Source of the DNA: an uncultured Anaerolineae bacterium
GTDB lineage: Bacteria > Chloroflexota > Anaerolineae > Aggregatilineales > Phototrophicaceae
Direction of reading: 5' to 3'
Assembly (NCBI GenBank): GCA_938022205.1
Contig: CALIEB010000018.1
Coordinates: 1-52,235 of the forward strand
Length of the DNA stretch: 52,235 bases
Positions 45,287 to 52,235 of the stretch are shown in pieces (position 1 is the stretch's first letter; every line of letters begins with the position of its first letter). The notes under the pieces were generated by a model. It did not search any database. It saw only the letters and a list, made by a program, of their open reading frames with translations, and had not been told where the DNA came from. The translations under genes and the position numbers were made by a program.

Positions 45287-46141
45287 ATGCCCCTTTCTGA
45301 GCGCGACATAGACTTGTTATCTGCCTATCTCGACGATGCCCTTACCGAAAGCGAGCGCGCCGAGTTCTTGCAGGCGTTGGCACAGTCGCCCGAGCTTCAG
45401 CGCGAGCTGGCGGACTGGCAGGCGATGCGGCGTGCGCTGGCGGCGATGCCCACGCTGCGCGCGCCGCGTGACTTTACGCTTACGCCCGCGCAAGTGCGCC
45501 CGACGCGCGTGCTTACGGCGGTGTGGCGTGTCTTATCAGCGGCGGCGGCAGTGGTGCTGTTGGTGGGCGTGGCGGCGGTGTTCGTGCGCCAGCAGCAGCT
45601 CGAAGGCGAAGCGATTGCGCAACTAGCGACCCCACTCGCTAGTCCAACGGCGACGTGGGCGCAAGAAAGCATCGCGCGTGACAGGCAGGCGACGCTGGTA
45701 TCAGAGGTGGCAGGCGGTGTGCCGACAGCGACAGTTAGCGCGCCGATAGCCGTGCCGTTGCCGCCAACGCTCGAGGCTACGGCAGTAGTTATGCTTGAAA
45801 GCACGTCTATCGCTATTGTGCCTACCCCTATGGCGCAGCGTGAGCCGTCAGAAGAGGCTACGGCTGTGCTTGAAAGCACGTCTATGGCTGTGGTGCCGAT
45901 GGTTGGTATAGGCGCGCCGAGCGGTGTCGAAGCGTTCACCCTAAAGGATGACGACGCGCAAGACGGCATGCCCCCGCTGATAGAGCAGCGCGGCTTTTTT
46001 GCCGAAGCTGACGATACGCCCGCTGTGGCAGCGTTTGCGCCAACGGCAGCCACGCAAGATGCCCCCCGCACACTGGGCGACTTGCTAGAGGTGCTTTGGC
46101 AGCTCTTGCTGCGCGCCCTTGCCGCTTGGTTGCGCGGCTAA
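45287..46141 (+). CDS. Membrane-anchored anti-sigma factor
   Basis: 284 residues. The N-terminal anti-sigma domain (RDIDLLSAYLDDALTESERA) lacks the HxxxCxxC zinc motif of ZAS proteins. One membrane span (VLSAAAAVVLLVGVAAVFV) is at ~85-105. The extracytoplasmic part is Thr/Pro/Ser-rich and low-complexity, with an imperfect repeat around EATAVVMLESTS/EATAVLESTS. It ends in a hydrophobic helix (LEVLWQLLLRALAAWL). It should hold the upstream sigma at the membrane until a signal arrives. It overlaps the convergent gene by 4 bp. Confidence 0.82.
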   Translation: MPLSERDIDLLSAYLDDALTESERAEFLQALAQSPELQRELADWQAMRRALAAMPTLRAPRDFTLTPAQVRPTRVLTAVWRVLSAAAAVVLLVGVAAVFVRQQQLEGEAIAQLATPLASPTATWAQESIARDRQATLVSEVAGGVPTATVSAPIAVPLPPTLEATAVVMLESTSIAIVPTPMAQREPSEEATAVLESTSMAVVPMVGIGAPSGVEAFTLKDDDAQDGMPPLIEQRGFFAEADDTPAVAAFAPTAATQDAPRTLGDLLEVLWQLLLRALAAWLRG

Positions 46142-47472
46142 AGCGCGTTAGGTAGCACGCGCCACAGCAAGTACACGTTGAGCAACGCCAGCGCGCACGG
46201 GAACACCAACACGCCCCAACGCAGCCGCTGACCCAAGAGCTGCGCATGCCCTAGCACGATAAAATAGGCGAAGGGCAGCAGCGCGATGAACAAATAACGC
46301 CCTTGAAACTGCACGAATGCCGTGTTGTAGTAAAGGTAGACCGCTATTGCCAGCGATATCGCTGCCAGCAGCACGCGCCGGCTGTCCAACGCGGCGGTGT
46401 TAGGCTGCCCCCTCGTGCCGCGCCGCCAACCAAGCAGAAGTCCCACGCTTGCCAGCAGCATTGCCGCGCCGATGACGCTGTAGGTGAGGTTGTCATTGGG
46501 CGCGAACACGCCAATCATCGGCACCGCCATCCAGCCGAATTGCCCCCAGAAACTTTGCAACGTCGTGCGCGCGAAGCTCGCGAGGTAGCTCCCCACGCCG
46601 ACTTGACGCAGGTAGTCGGCGGTGCGCAGCTGTCCGACGACGACCTCGTCATGGGCGCGCAAGCCCAAGAAGTCGGGGAAGCCGTAGACGCTCACGTTAC
46701 GCCCCCACCAGAGCAAGGCAAACACGCCCGCGACCGCGCCTATCACCAGCGCGCCGCGCGCGAACGCCCGCAGAGGCTGCGCTTGCCGCCGCGCCCACCA
46801 CAGCAGTCCCAGCCCCACCACGCCCGCGTAGGCGTAAATGGTCGTCTTGGTGATAAACGCCAAGCCCAGCAGCAGCCCGATGCCCCAGAATGGCATGGGC
46901 AGCCCGCGCACGAGCCGCACGCACGCCAGCAGCAGCGCGCCCGCCAGCAGCCACGCCAGCGCGTCGTTGTTGACGCTAGCAAGAAGGTGCAGATGTTGCG
47001 GCGTGAAGGCCACCAATGCCGCCGTGCCGAACCACAGCGGTGGGTAGGTAGGCGCAAGCGTGCGTGCCAGCGCGAACGCCAGCAGCACCACCCCCGCGCC
47101 CCACGCCGCGCTCATCAGCCGCAGCGCGAGCAGGTTGCCGCTTGTTAGCGCGTAGATGGGCGCGGACAGCCAGTAGTAAAGCGGCGGCTGGTGGTCTTCG
47201 TACTCGATGGCGCGAAGGGCGCGCTGTTCGAACGCGTTGAGGTTGCGAAAGCCTTTTGCCTTGAGTGCCTCGAGATAGGCGTTGTCCCAATCGCCCACGC
47301 TCATCACGGGAATGAGCCGCCCTTCGGCGACTTGGCGAATGTAGTTGTAGTGCGCTGGTTCGTCGGGGGCTTGCCACGCTGGCACGCGCAGCGCGTAGAG
47401 CATCGCTAGCAGCGCGTACGCCGCCAGCAGCAACAGCAAGCCGCCGCGCTGCGCGCCCGTTAGCCCGCGCAT
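46138..47472 (-). CDS. GT-C-type membrane glycosyltransferase
   Basis: 444 residues with about eleven membrane segments. The first loop carries the acidic GT-C motif QAPDEPAHYNYIRQVAEG, and a later loop EYEDHQPPLYYWLSAP. This layout suits GT39/GT83-like or DUF2142-type transferases that use polyprenyl-linked sugars. Its ATG overlaps the stop of the lipoprotein gene (TAATG), so the two are translationally coupled. Confidence 0.82.
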   Translation of the reverse strand: MRGLTGAQRGGLLLLLAAYALLAMLYALRVPAWQAPDEPAHYNYIRQVAEGRLIPVMSVGDWDNAYLEALKAKGFRNLNAFEQRALRAIEYEDHQPPLYYWLSAPIYALTSGNLLALRLMSAAWGAGVVLLAFALARTLAPTYPPLWFGTAALVAFTPQHLHLLASVNNDALAWLLAGALLLACVRLVRGLPMPFWGIGLLLGLAFITKTTIYAYAGVVGLGLLWWARRQAQPLRAFARGALVIGAVAGVFALLWWGRNVSVYGFPDFLGLRAHDEVVVGQLRTADYLRQVGVGSYLASFARTTLQSFWGQFGWMAVPMIGVFAPNDNLTYSVIGAAMLLASVGLLLGWRRGTRGQPNTAALDSRRVLLAAISLAIAVYLYYNTAFVQFQGRYLFIALLPFAYFIVLGHAQLLGQRLRWGVLVFPCALALLNVYLLWRVLPNAL

Positions 47473-48212
47473 TACGGCGTATCCTTTGCGCGCAAGTCCG
47501 CCACGCGAAAGACCACGCCGTCGAGAACGGCTTGCAGCTCTTGCTTGGCGACCCCGTCCATCGCCGTAATGGGGTCAGTGTAGACGTAGAAGACGAAGTT
47601 CACGTCGTCTACGGTGAGACCGGCGAACCAGCCCTTCGTGTCGGGCGCATCGGGGCAATCAACAGCGGCGAATTGCGTGCCGACGGCATCCTTGCCGCCG
47701 ACCGTATAACGCTGCTGGGCGGCGGTGCCGATGTTGCAGCGCGGGTCGAACACCAGCGCGCGCAGCAGGCGCAGCCCATCCACCCACAAGTTAGGCTGCC
47801 CATAGGCGGCGGACAGCGGGTTGCCGGTCGTGATGCTGCGGAAGTTCCAAATCAGCACGATGGTGCCTGTGCCGCCGGTGACTGCGCCTTTGTAGAGGGC
47901 GATGGGGACATAGGTCAAGTCACCCACTTCTTGAAAGAGCATCGTGTCGAAGCCAAACGCCCAGCCTTCGGGCAGCGGCATATCCAGCGGCGGCTCGACG
48001 GCGACCCCGGTGAGCGGCTCGACCAGCACGGGCGTGACGGTGGGGGGTTGTGCTGGCGTTGGCACGGGGGTGTTGGTCGGCGGCAGCGTGGGACGCACGT
48101 AGGGCGTGAAGGTTGGCACAAGCGTCGGTGTAGCGGTCGGCGCGGGGGGACTTTCCGCGCATGCCGCCAACGTTAGCAGCAGCACGGCGCGCCAAAGCAG
48201 CGTTCTAAACAT
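47472..48212 (-). CDS. Lipoprotein of unknown function
   Basis: About 246 residues. The signal peptide ends in a lipobox-like LTLAACAES, followed by a Pro/Thr linker (APTATPTLVPTFTPYVRPTL). The globular part has LPEGWAFGFDTMLFQEVGDL, VLIWNFRS and WFAGLTVDDVNFVFYVYTDP; I do not recognise the family. The frame is open far upstream through the SDR gene, but the signal peptide fixes the start at 48212 or 48218, overlapping the SDR stop. Confidence 0.78.
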   Translation of the reverse strand: MFRTLLWRAVLLLTLAACAESPPAPTATPTLVPTFTPYVRPTLPPTNTPVPTPAQPPTVTPVLVEPLTGVAVEPPLDMPLPEGWAFGFDTMLFQEVGDLTYVPIALYKGAVTGGTGTIVLIWNFRSITTGNPLSAAYGQPNLWVDGLRLLRALVFDPRCNIGTAAQQRYTVGGKDAVGTQFAAVDCPDAPDTKGWFAGLTVDDVNFVFYVYTDPITAMDGVAKQELQAVLDGVVFRVADLRAKDTP

Positions 48213-49182
48213 AGCCATTTGCCTTGTACCAGTCGTAGGTTTGCTGCAAGCTGTCGCGCATGTCGACTTGGGGCGCGCCGAAGGCTTGCCACGCTTTGCG
48301 CCCGTCGAAGAAGACGTTGCGCCCGCCGAGCCGCACTTGGTTGGCATCAATGGGCGTGTTGATGCCCAGCGCGCGCGCCGCGTCAATTGCGCCTGCCACC
48401 AGCGGCAGCACGGCGTTCGGCACGCTGAACAGCGGTGGGCGCGTGCCGACCACTTGGGCAATCATGGCGAACCACTCTTGATAGCGGTAGTTAGCGGTGG
48501 TGAGGATGTAGCGTTCGCCTGTCACGCCTTTTTCCGCCGCCAGCAGGTGATAGCGTGCCACGTCCTGCACGTCAATCACCGCCAGTCCGCCGCTGGTGGA
48601 TGGGGTGAGTCTGCCGAAGCGTTTCATTTGCACGATGAAGCTGCCGCTTATCATGTTGAGGTCGCCCGCGCCCATGACGACGCTGGGGTTGACGATGACC
48701 ACGTCCAAGCCTTGCGCCACGAACGTCTTGACGACCGCTTCGGCTTGCGCCTTGCTGTAGCCGTAGGGGAACTGCTTAGGCGGCAGGTTAAACGGTTCGC
48801 TTTCGTCGGCGGGGCGGTCATCGCGCAAGCCTACCGCTGCTGCGCTGCTGGTGAAGACGACGCGCCGCACGCCGTTCTCTTGGGCGGCTTGCAGCACGCG
48901 CCGCGTGCCTTCGACGTTGACCTCCATCATGTGCGCCACGTCGGCGCGCCAATAATCTGCCACTGCCGCCACGTGAAACACGAGCTCCACGCCGCGCATG
49001 GCGGCACGCAGCGCGTCTAGCTCGGTCACGTCGCCCAGCGCGCTTGCGAACGTCACGCCTGCTAGCGCGCTGAGCTTGGAGCTTGGGCGATGCAGCACGC
49101 GCACGGCATGTCCGGCGGCAGCTAGCTGGCGTGCCACGTGTGACCCTACAAAGCCTGTCGCGCCTGTCACAAGTGTTTGCAT
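48205..49182 (-). CDS. NAD(P)-dependent epimerase/reductase (extended SDR)
   Basis: 325 residues. The Rossmann motif is TLVTGATGFVGSHVARQL, then the HVAAVADYW and TSSAAAVG strands with the catalytic Ser, and YGYSKAQAE with Tyr-x3-Lys. The C-terminal substrate domain ends YDWYKANGYV. It resembles dihydroflavonol-4-reductase and HpnA-like sugar epimerases; the substrate is not determined. It is first in a three-gene coupled operon with the lipoprotein and GT-C transferase. Confidence 0.88.
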   Translation of the reverse strand: MQTLVTGATGFVGSHVARQLAAAGHAVRVLHRPSSKLSALAGVTFASALGDVTELDALRAAMRGVELVFHVAAVADYWRADVAHMMEVNVEGTRRVLQAAQENGVRRVVFTSSAAAVGLRDDRPADESEPFNLPPKQFPYGYSKAQAEAVVKTFVAQGLDVVIVNPSVVMGAGDLNMISGSFIVQMKRFGRLTPSTSGGLAVIDVQDVARYHLLAAEKGVTGERYILTTANYRYQEWFAMIAQVVGTRPPLFSVPNAVLPLVAGAIDAARALGINTPIDANQVRLGGRNVFFDGRKAWQAFGAPQVDMRDSLQQTYDWYKANGYV

Positions 49183-49248
49183 GGTATCTTCCTTATATAG
49201 ATGAAGAGGTGGTTTTAGCCGCTTAGATTATTCCACAGGGCAAAGGAT

Positions 49249-49260
49249 TTGCAATTGCAA
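49249..49260. promoter_or_regulatory. 12-bp palindrome upstream of the SDR operon
   Basis: TTGCAATTGCAA is perfectly self-complementary. It lies 67 bp upstream of the SDR start and includes a possible -35 (TTGCAA) that pairs weakly with TAATCT on the minus strand. Operator function is inference. Confidence 0.35.
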
Positions 49261-49419
49261 GTTCGCGCGTGCTTTCTTGCGCAGTGTTGATACGACGCTG
49301 ACGTGTTTCTAACGTGGGGAGTCTATGCTAGGCGGCGTAATGACAACCACGCCAAGCGCACGCGCCGCTGTTTTGCGTTACAATAGAGGCGTGTGATGGC
49401 TAGCGAGAAAGAGGCGACT

Positions 49420-51903
49420 ATGCTACGTTTTGACCGATTTACTGAGCGGGCGCAAGACGCGACCGCGCGTGCCTATGAGATTTTGCAGCGGTATGGGCAT
49501 AACCAAGCCGATACCGAGCATATTTTGCTGGCACTGCTAGAGCAGCCGGAAGGCGTGATTACGCAGATTTTGGAGAAGTTGGGCGTAGACGTGAGCATGA
49601 TGCGCACGCGGGTGGATGAGATTTTGCGGCGCAGCCCGCGCACGGCGGCGATTTACGGACAAGGTGGCACGAACCAAGTGTTCATCACGCCGCGCCTGAA
49701 GGCGGTGATTGACCGCGCCAACGAGGAAGCGGTGCGGCTGGCTGATGAGTATATCAGCACGGAGCATATCTTTTTGGCGATTTTGGACGAGCGCGGCACG
49801 CCGACGGCGCGCATCATGCAGGACTACAACATCACACGCGACCGCGTGACCGACGCGATTAAGGACATACGCGGCGGCGCGCGCGTGACCGACCCGCAGG
49901 CGGAAAGCCGCTACCAGACGTTGGAAAAATATAGCCGCGACCTGACGCGCATGGCACTTGAAGGCAAGCTCGACCCGGTGGTGGGGCGCGACGAAGAGAT
50001 TTTGCGCGTGATGCAAATTTTGTCGCGGCGCACCAAGAACAACCCGGTGCTGATTGGCGAGGCGGGCGTAGGCAAGACGGCGATTGTCGAGGGGTTAGCG
50101 CAAAAGATTGCCAACGGCGATGTGCCGGAGCTGCTGCTGGGCAAGCGTGTGCTGAGCCTTGACCTTGCCGGCATGGTGGCGGGCAGCCGTTTTCGCGGCG
50201 AGTTTGAGGAGCGGCTGAAGGCGGTGATTGACGAGGTGCAGCGCAGCAACGGCGAGATTATTTTGTTCATTGACGAGCTGCACACGGTGGTTGGTGCGGG
50301 CGCGTCGAGCGGCGCGTTGGACGCGAGCAACATGCTGAAGCCGGCGTTGGCACGTGGCGAGCTGCAGTGTATTGGTGCGACGACGCTGGACGAATATCGC
50401 CAGCACATTGAGAAGGATGGCGCGCTTGACCGTCGTTTTGCGCCGGTGTTTGTCGATGAGCCGAGCGTTGAGGACACGATTGAGATGCTCTACGGCTTGC
50501 GCGACCGCTATGAGGCGCACCACCGCGTGACGATTAGCGACGAGGCGGTAGAGGCGGCGGCGCGGCTTTCGGCGCGCTATTTGACGGGGCGCAAACTGCC
50601 GGACAAGGCGATTGACGTGTTAGACGAGGCGGCGGCGCGGCTGCGCGTGGCGTTGTTTAGCATGCCGGCGCGCCTGAAGGAGATGAAATCGGCGATTGAC
50701 CGTTTGATGGCGGAAGAAGAGTCGGCTGGGTTTGCGCGTGATTACGAGCGAGCGGCGGAACTGAAGATGCAGCGGCTGCAGCTTGAGCGTGAATACGAGC
50801 ATGAACGCTTTATCTGGCAGCAGGAAAACACGCTTGACGAGGTGGTTGAAGCCAACGACATTGCTGCGGTGCTGCACCAGTGGACGGGTATCCCGCTACA
50901 GCAGATGTTGGAAACGGAAAGCGAGAAGCTGCTGCGCATGGAGGACGCGCTGCATCGGCGCGTGGTTGGGCAGGATAACGCGATTAGCGCGCTGGCGAAC
51001 GCGATTCGTCGTTCACGCAGCGGGCTAAAAGACCCCAAACGCCCGATTGGCTCGTTCATCTTTTTGGGCAGCAGCGGCGTAGGCAAGACCGAGCTGGCGA
51101 AAGCACTGGCAGAGTTCCTGTTTGACGACGAGGACGCGCTAGTGCGCATTGACATGAGCGAATATCGTGAACAGCACAGCACGTCACGCTTGTTTGGCGC
51201 GCCGCCTGGCTATGTGGGCTATGAGAGCGGCGGGCAGCTTACCGAAGCGGTACGCCGTCGTCCTTATCGCGTCGTGCTGTTTGACGAGATTGAGAAGGCG
51301 CATCCTGACGTGTGGAACGCGCTGCTGCAAATTTTGGAAGATGGGCGCATGACCGATGGGCAAGGGCGCGTAGTTGATTTCCGCAATACGGTCATCATCA
51401 TGACCAGCAATCTTGGCACAGAATATGTCAAGAAGAGCGGGGCTTTGGGCTTTGTTAGCGGCAACGAACCCCAGCAAATCGCCGATCACCAAAAGATTGA
51501 GAAAGCCATGCGCGAAACGTTCCGCCCCGAATTTCTCAATCGCATTGACGAGATTATCATCTTCGCGCCGATGACGCTCGCTGATGTCGAGAAAATCGTC
51601 GACATTCAGATGATGCAGCTGGTTCAACGGCTGCGTGAGAGTGGCATTGAGCTGCACGTTACGCCTGCAGCTCGGGCATGGCTGGCACAAAAGGGGTACG
51701 ACCCACAATATGGTGCGCGTCCGCTGCGGCGTGCTATCCAACGATTTGTCGAAAACCCCCTGTCGGTACGCTTACTCAAGGGTGATTTCCAGCCCGGCGA
51801 CGGTGTGGTTATTGACGAATTAGGCGGCGAGCTGGTGTTTGAGCGGCATGTGCATGTGGGTGGCGATTACTATCCTCCTGAACCTCAAGTAAGTGAGCGT
51901 TAG
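49420..51903 (+). CDS. clpC: ATP-dependent Clp protease ATPase subunit ClpC
   Basis: About 827 residues. Two N-terminal Clp repeats ([20 protein letters not shown] and [11 protein letters not shown]). AAA1 has [13 protein letters not shown] and [12 protein letters not shown]. The middle domain carries a UVR motif ([19 protein letters not shown]), which marks ClpC rather than ClpB. AAA2 has [13 protein letters not shown] and the ClpP-docking LGF loop (SGALGFVSG). It unfolds substrates for ClpP. GAGG five bases upstream favours ATG 49420 over 49393/49396. TACAAT at 49379-49384 may be the -10. No CIRCE or CtsR site was found. Confidence 0.95.
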   Translation: MLRFDRFTERAQDATARAYEILQRYGHNQADTEHILLALLEQPEGVITQILEKLGVDVSMMRTRVDEILRRSPRTAAIYGQGGTNQVFITPRLKAVIDRANEEAVRLADEYISTEHIFLAILDERGTPTARIMQDYNITRDRVTDAIKDIRGGARVTDPQAESRYQTLEKYSRDLTRMALEGKLDPVVGRDEEILRVMQILSRRTKNNPVLIGEAGVGKTAIVEGLAQKIANGDVPELLLGKRVLSLDLAGMVAGSRFRGEFEERLKAVIDEVQRSNGEIILFIDELHTVVGAGASSGALDASNMLKPALARGELQCIGATTLDEYRQHIEKDGALDRRFAPVFVDEPSVEDTIEMLYGLRDRYEAHHRVTISDEAVEAAARLSARYLTGRKLPDKAIDVLDEAAARLRVALFSMPARLKEMKSAIDRLMAEEESAGFARDYERAAELKMQRLQLEREYEHERFIWQQENTLDEVVEANDIAAVLHQWTGIPLQQMLETESEKLLRMEDALHRRVVGQDNAISALANAIRRSRSGLKDPKRPIGSFIFLGSSGVGKTELAKALAEFLFDDEDALVRIDMSEYREQHSTSRLFGAPPGYVGYESGGQLTEAVRRRPYRVVLFDEIEKAHPDVWNALLQILEDGRMTDGQGRVVDFRNTVIIMTSNLGTEYVKKSGALGFVSGNEPQQIADHQKIEKAMRETFRPEFLNRIDEIIIFAPMTLADVEKIVDIQMMQLVQRLRESGIELHVTPAARAWLAQKGYDPQYGARPLRRAIQRFVENPLSVRLLKGDFQPGDGVVIDELGGELVFERHVHVGGDYYPPEPQVSER

Positions 51904-51927
51904 CGGCACGGCATGTGGCTTGTTGCG

Positions 51928-51976
51928 CTTGCGGAAACTCCCCGCTGTTTTTGTGCAGAGACCGAGTTTCCGCAAG
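51928..51976. terminator. Long inverted repeat after clpC
   Basis: CTTGCGGAAACTC (51928-51940) and GAGTTTCCGCAAG (51964-51976) are a perfect 13-bp pair around a 23-nt loop, followed by a small CCTC-TTGA-TGAGG hairpin. There is no T-run, so it may stabilise the clpC 3' end or insulate the CRISPR leader rather than act as a simple terminator. Confidence 0.5.
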
Positions 51977-52005
51977 CCTCTTGATGAGGGGCAGAAAATT
52001 GACTG

Positions 52006-52034
52006 TTGCACAAATTTATCAACGTGTTTATACT
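52006..52034 (+). promoter_or_regulatory. CRISPR leader promoter
   Basis: TTGCAC (52006-52011), a 17-bp spacer and TATACT (52029-52034), about 60 bp before the first repeat, in an AT-rich leader. Direction agrees with the repeat orientation. Confidence 0.72.
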
Positions 52035-52101
52035 GTCATTAGAGGCAAAAAAATGCACCTTAACATCAAAACATAAGCAAGCCCTGTAGTTTTCAGAGTG
52101 C

Positions 52102-52235
52102 CTTTTGATTCTTGAAGACCCGTCGAGGGTATTGAAATAATCGTTAACAAGTTGCACGCGCTCAGAACGCAAAGCTTTTGATTCTTGAAGACCCGTCGAG
52201 GGTATTGAAATGTAAACATACCCCATATCTTCATG
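52102..52235 (+). CRISPR. Start of a CRISPR array (two repeats, continues past the window)
   Basis: A 37-bp repeat occurs identically at 52102-52138 and 52175-52211, starting CTTTTGATTCTTGAAGACCC and ending GGGTATTGAAAT. The centre is weakly palindromic (ACCC-GTCGA-GGGT). The first spacer is 36 bp (52139-52174); a second begins at 52212 and is cut by the window end. The ATTGAAA 3' end is the crRNA 5'-handle type common in class 1 (type I/III) repeats. No cas gene is in the window. Confidence 0.85.

Noticed and set aside
49183..49419. CIRCE or CtsR operator upstream of clpC
   Set aside because: No TTAGCACTC/GAGTGCTAA pair and no tandem GGTCAAA heptads are present.

Overview
The window looks like a Chloroflexota chromosome fragment, most like the Anaerolineae-type lineages. 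This is inferred from GC-rich coding, PT-ATPT-type low-complexity linkers in exported proteins, many GT-C membrane glycosyltransferases, a DICT-domain protein, a DUF309 protein, an isolated Flp-type pilin and a WD40 fragment. No rRNA or other decisive marker is present, so the class is not certain.

Layout. (1) 1-2719, plus strand: the 3' end of a repeat-rich, C-terminally membrane-anchored surface protein, a GT4 glycosyltransferase and rsmI. (2) 2729-19778, minus strand: one long translation block reading rpsL-rpsG-fusA-tuf-rpsJ-rplC-rplD-rplW-rplB-rpsS-rplV-rpsC-rplP-rpmC-rpsQ-rplN-rplX-rplE-rpsZ-rpsH-rplF-rplR-rpsE-rpmD-rplO-secY, then an intrinsic terminator, adk and map. A sigma70-type promoter and a structured leader precede rpsL. 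infA/rpmJ/rpsM/rpsK/rpsD/rpoA/rplQ do not follow map, so the alpha-operon genes must lie elsewhere. (3) 20119-31341: a thioredoxin-VKOR fusion, a beta-CASP metallo-beta-lactamase nuclease with a duplicated C-terminal domain, acpS, an OmpR-type regulator, proB, an unknown protein, a KDPG-type aldolase, a calcium-type P-ATPase and a Flp pilin. (4) 31487-41839: accessory region with a prokaryotic translin, two GT39-like transferases, a CheY-like protein, two short membrane proteins (one with a 21-bp minisatellite), a DICT protein, a degenerate phosphatase-like protein, a multidomain glycoside-hydrolase-like protein, a WD40 remnant and a receiver-like/DUF309 protein. (5) 41862-51903: SRP RNA, a REC-histidine kinase, dnaN, tRNA-Leu(CAA), an ECF sigma/anti-sigma pair, a coupled SDR-lipoprotein-GT operon and clpC. 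(6) 51904-52235: a leader with a good promoter and the first repeats of a CRISPR array that runs off the window.

How the genes fit together. Most of the window is housekeeping: ribosome synthesis, protein export (secY and SRP RNA), nucleotide balance (adk), N-terminal methionine removal (map), the replication clamp (dnaN) and proteostasis (clpC). The accessory parts point to envelope glycosylation (four glycosyltransferases and an SDR sugar-nucleotide-type enzyme), oxidative folding outside the membrane (Trx-VKOR), and dispersed signalling (two response regulators, a hybrid kinase, a DICT protein, an ECF pair).

The least expected signals are an H-type pseudoknot/attenuator-like element in the rpsL leader, an 11-bp inverted repeat over the -35 of the same promoter, a translin homologue in a bacterium, the internal duplication in the beta-CASP protein, the reversed domain order of the Trx-VKOR fusion, and the CRISPR array at the right edge. 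No complete new defence or metabolic system is visible; the CRISPR locus is cut by the window end.
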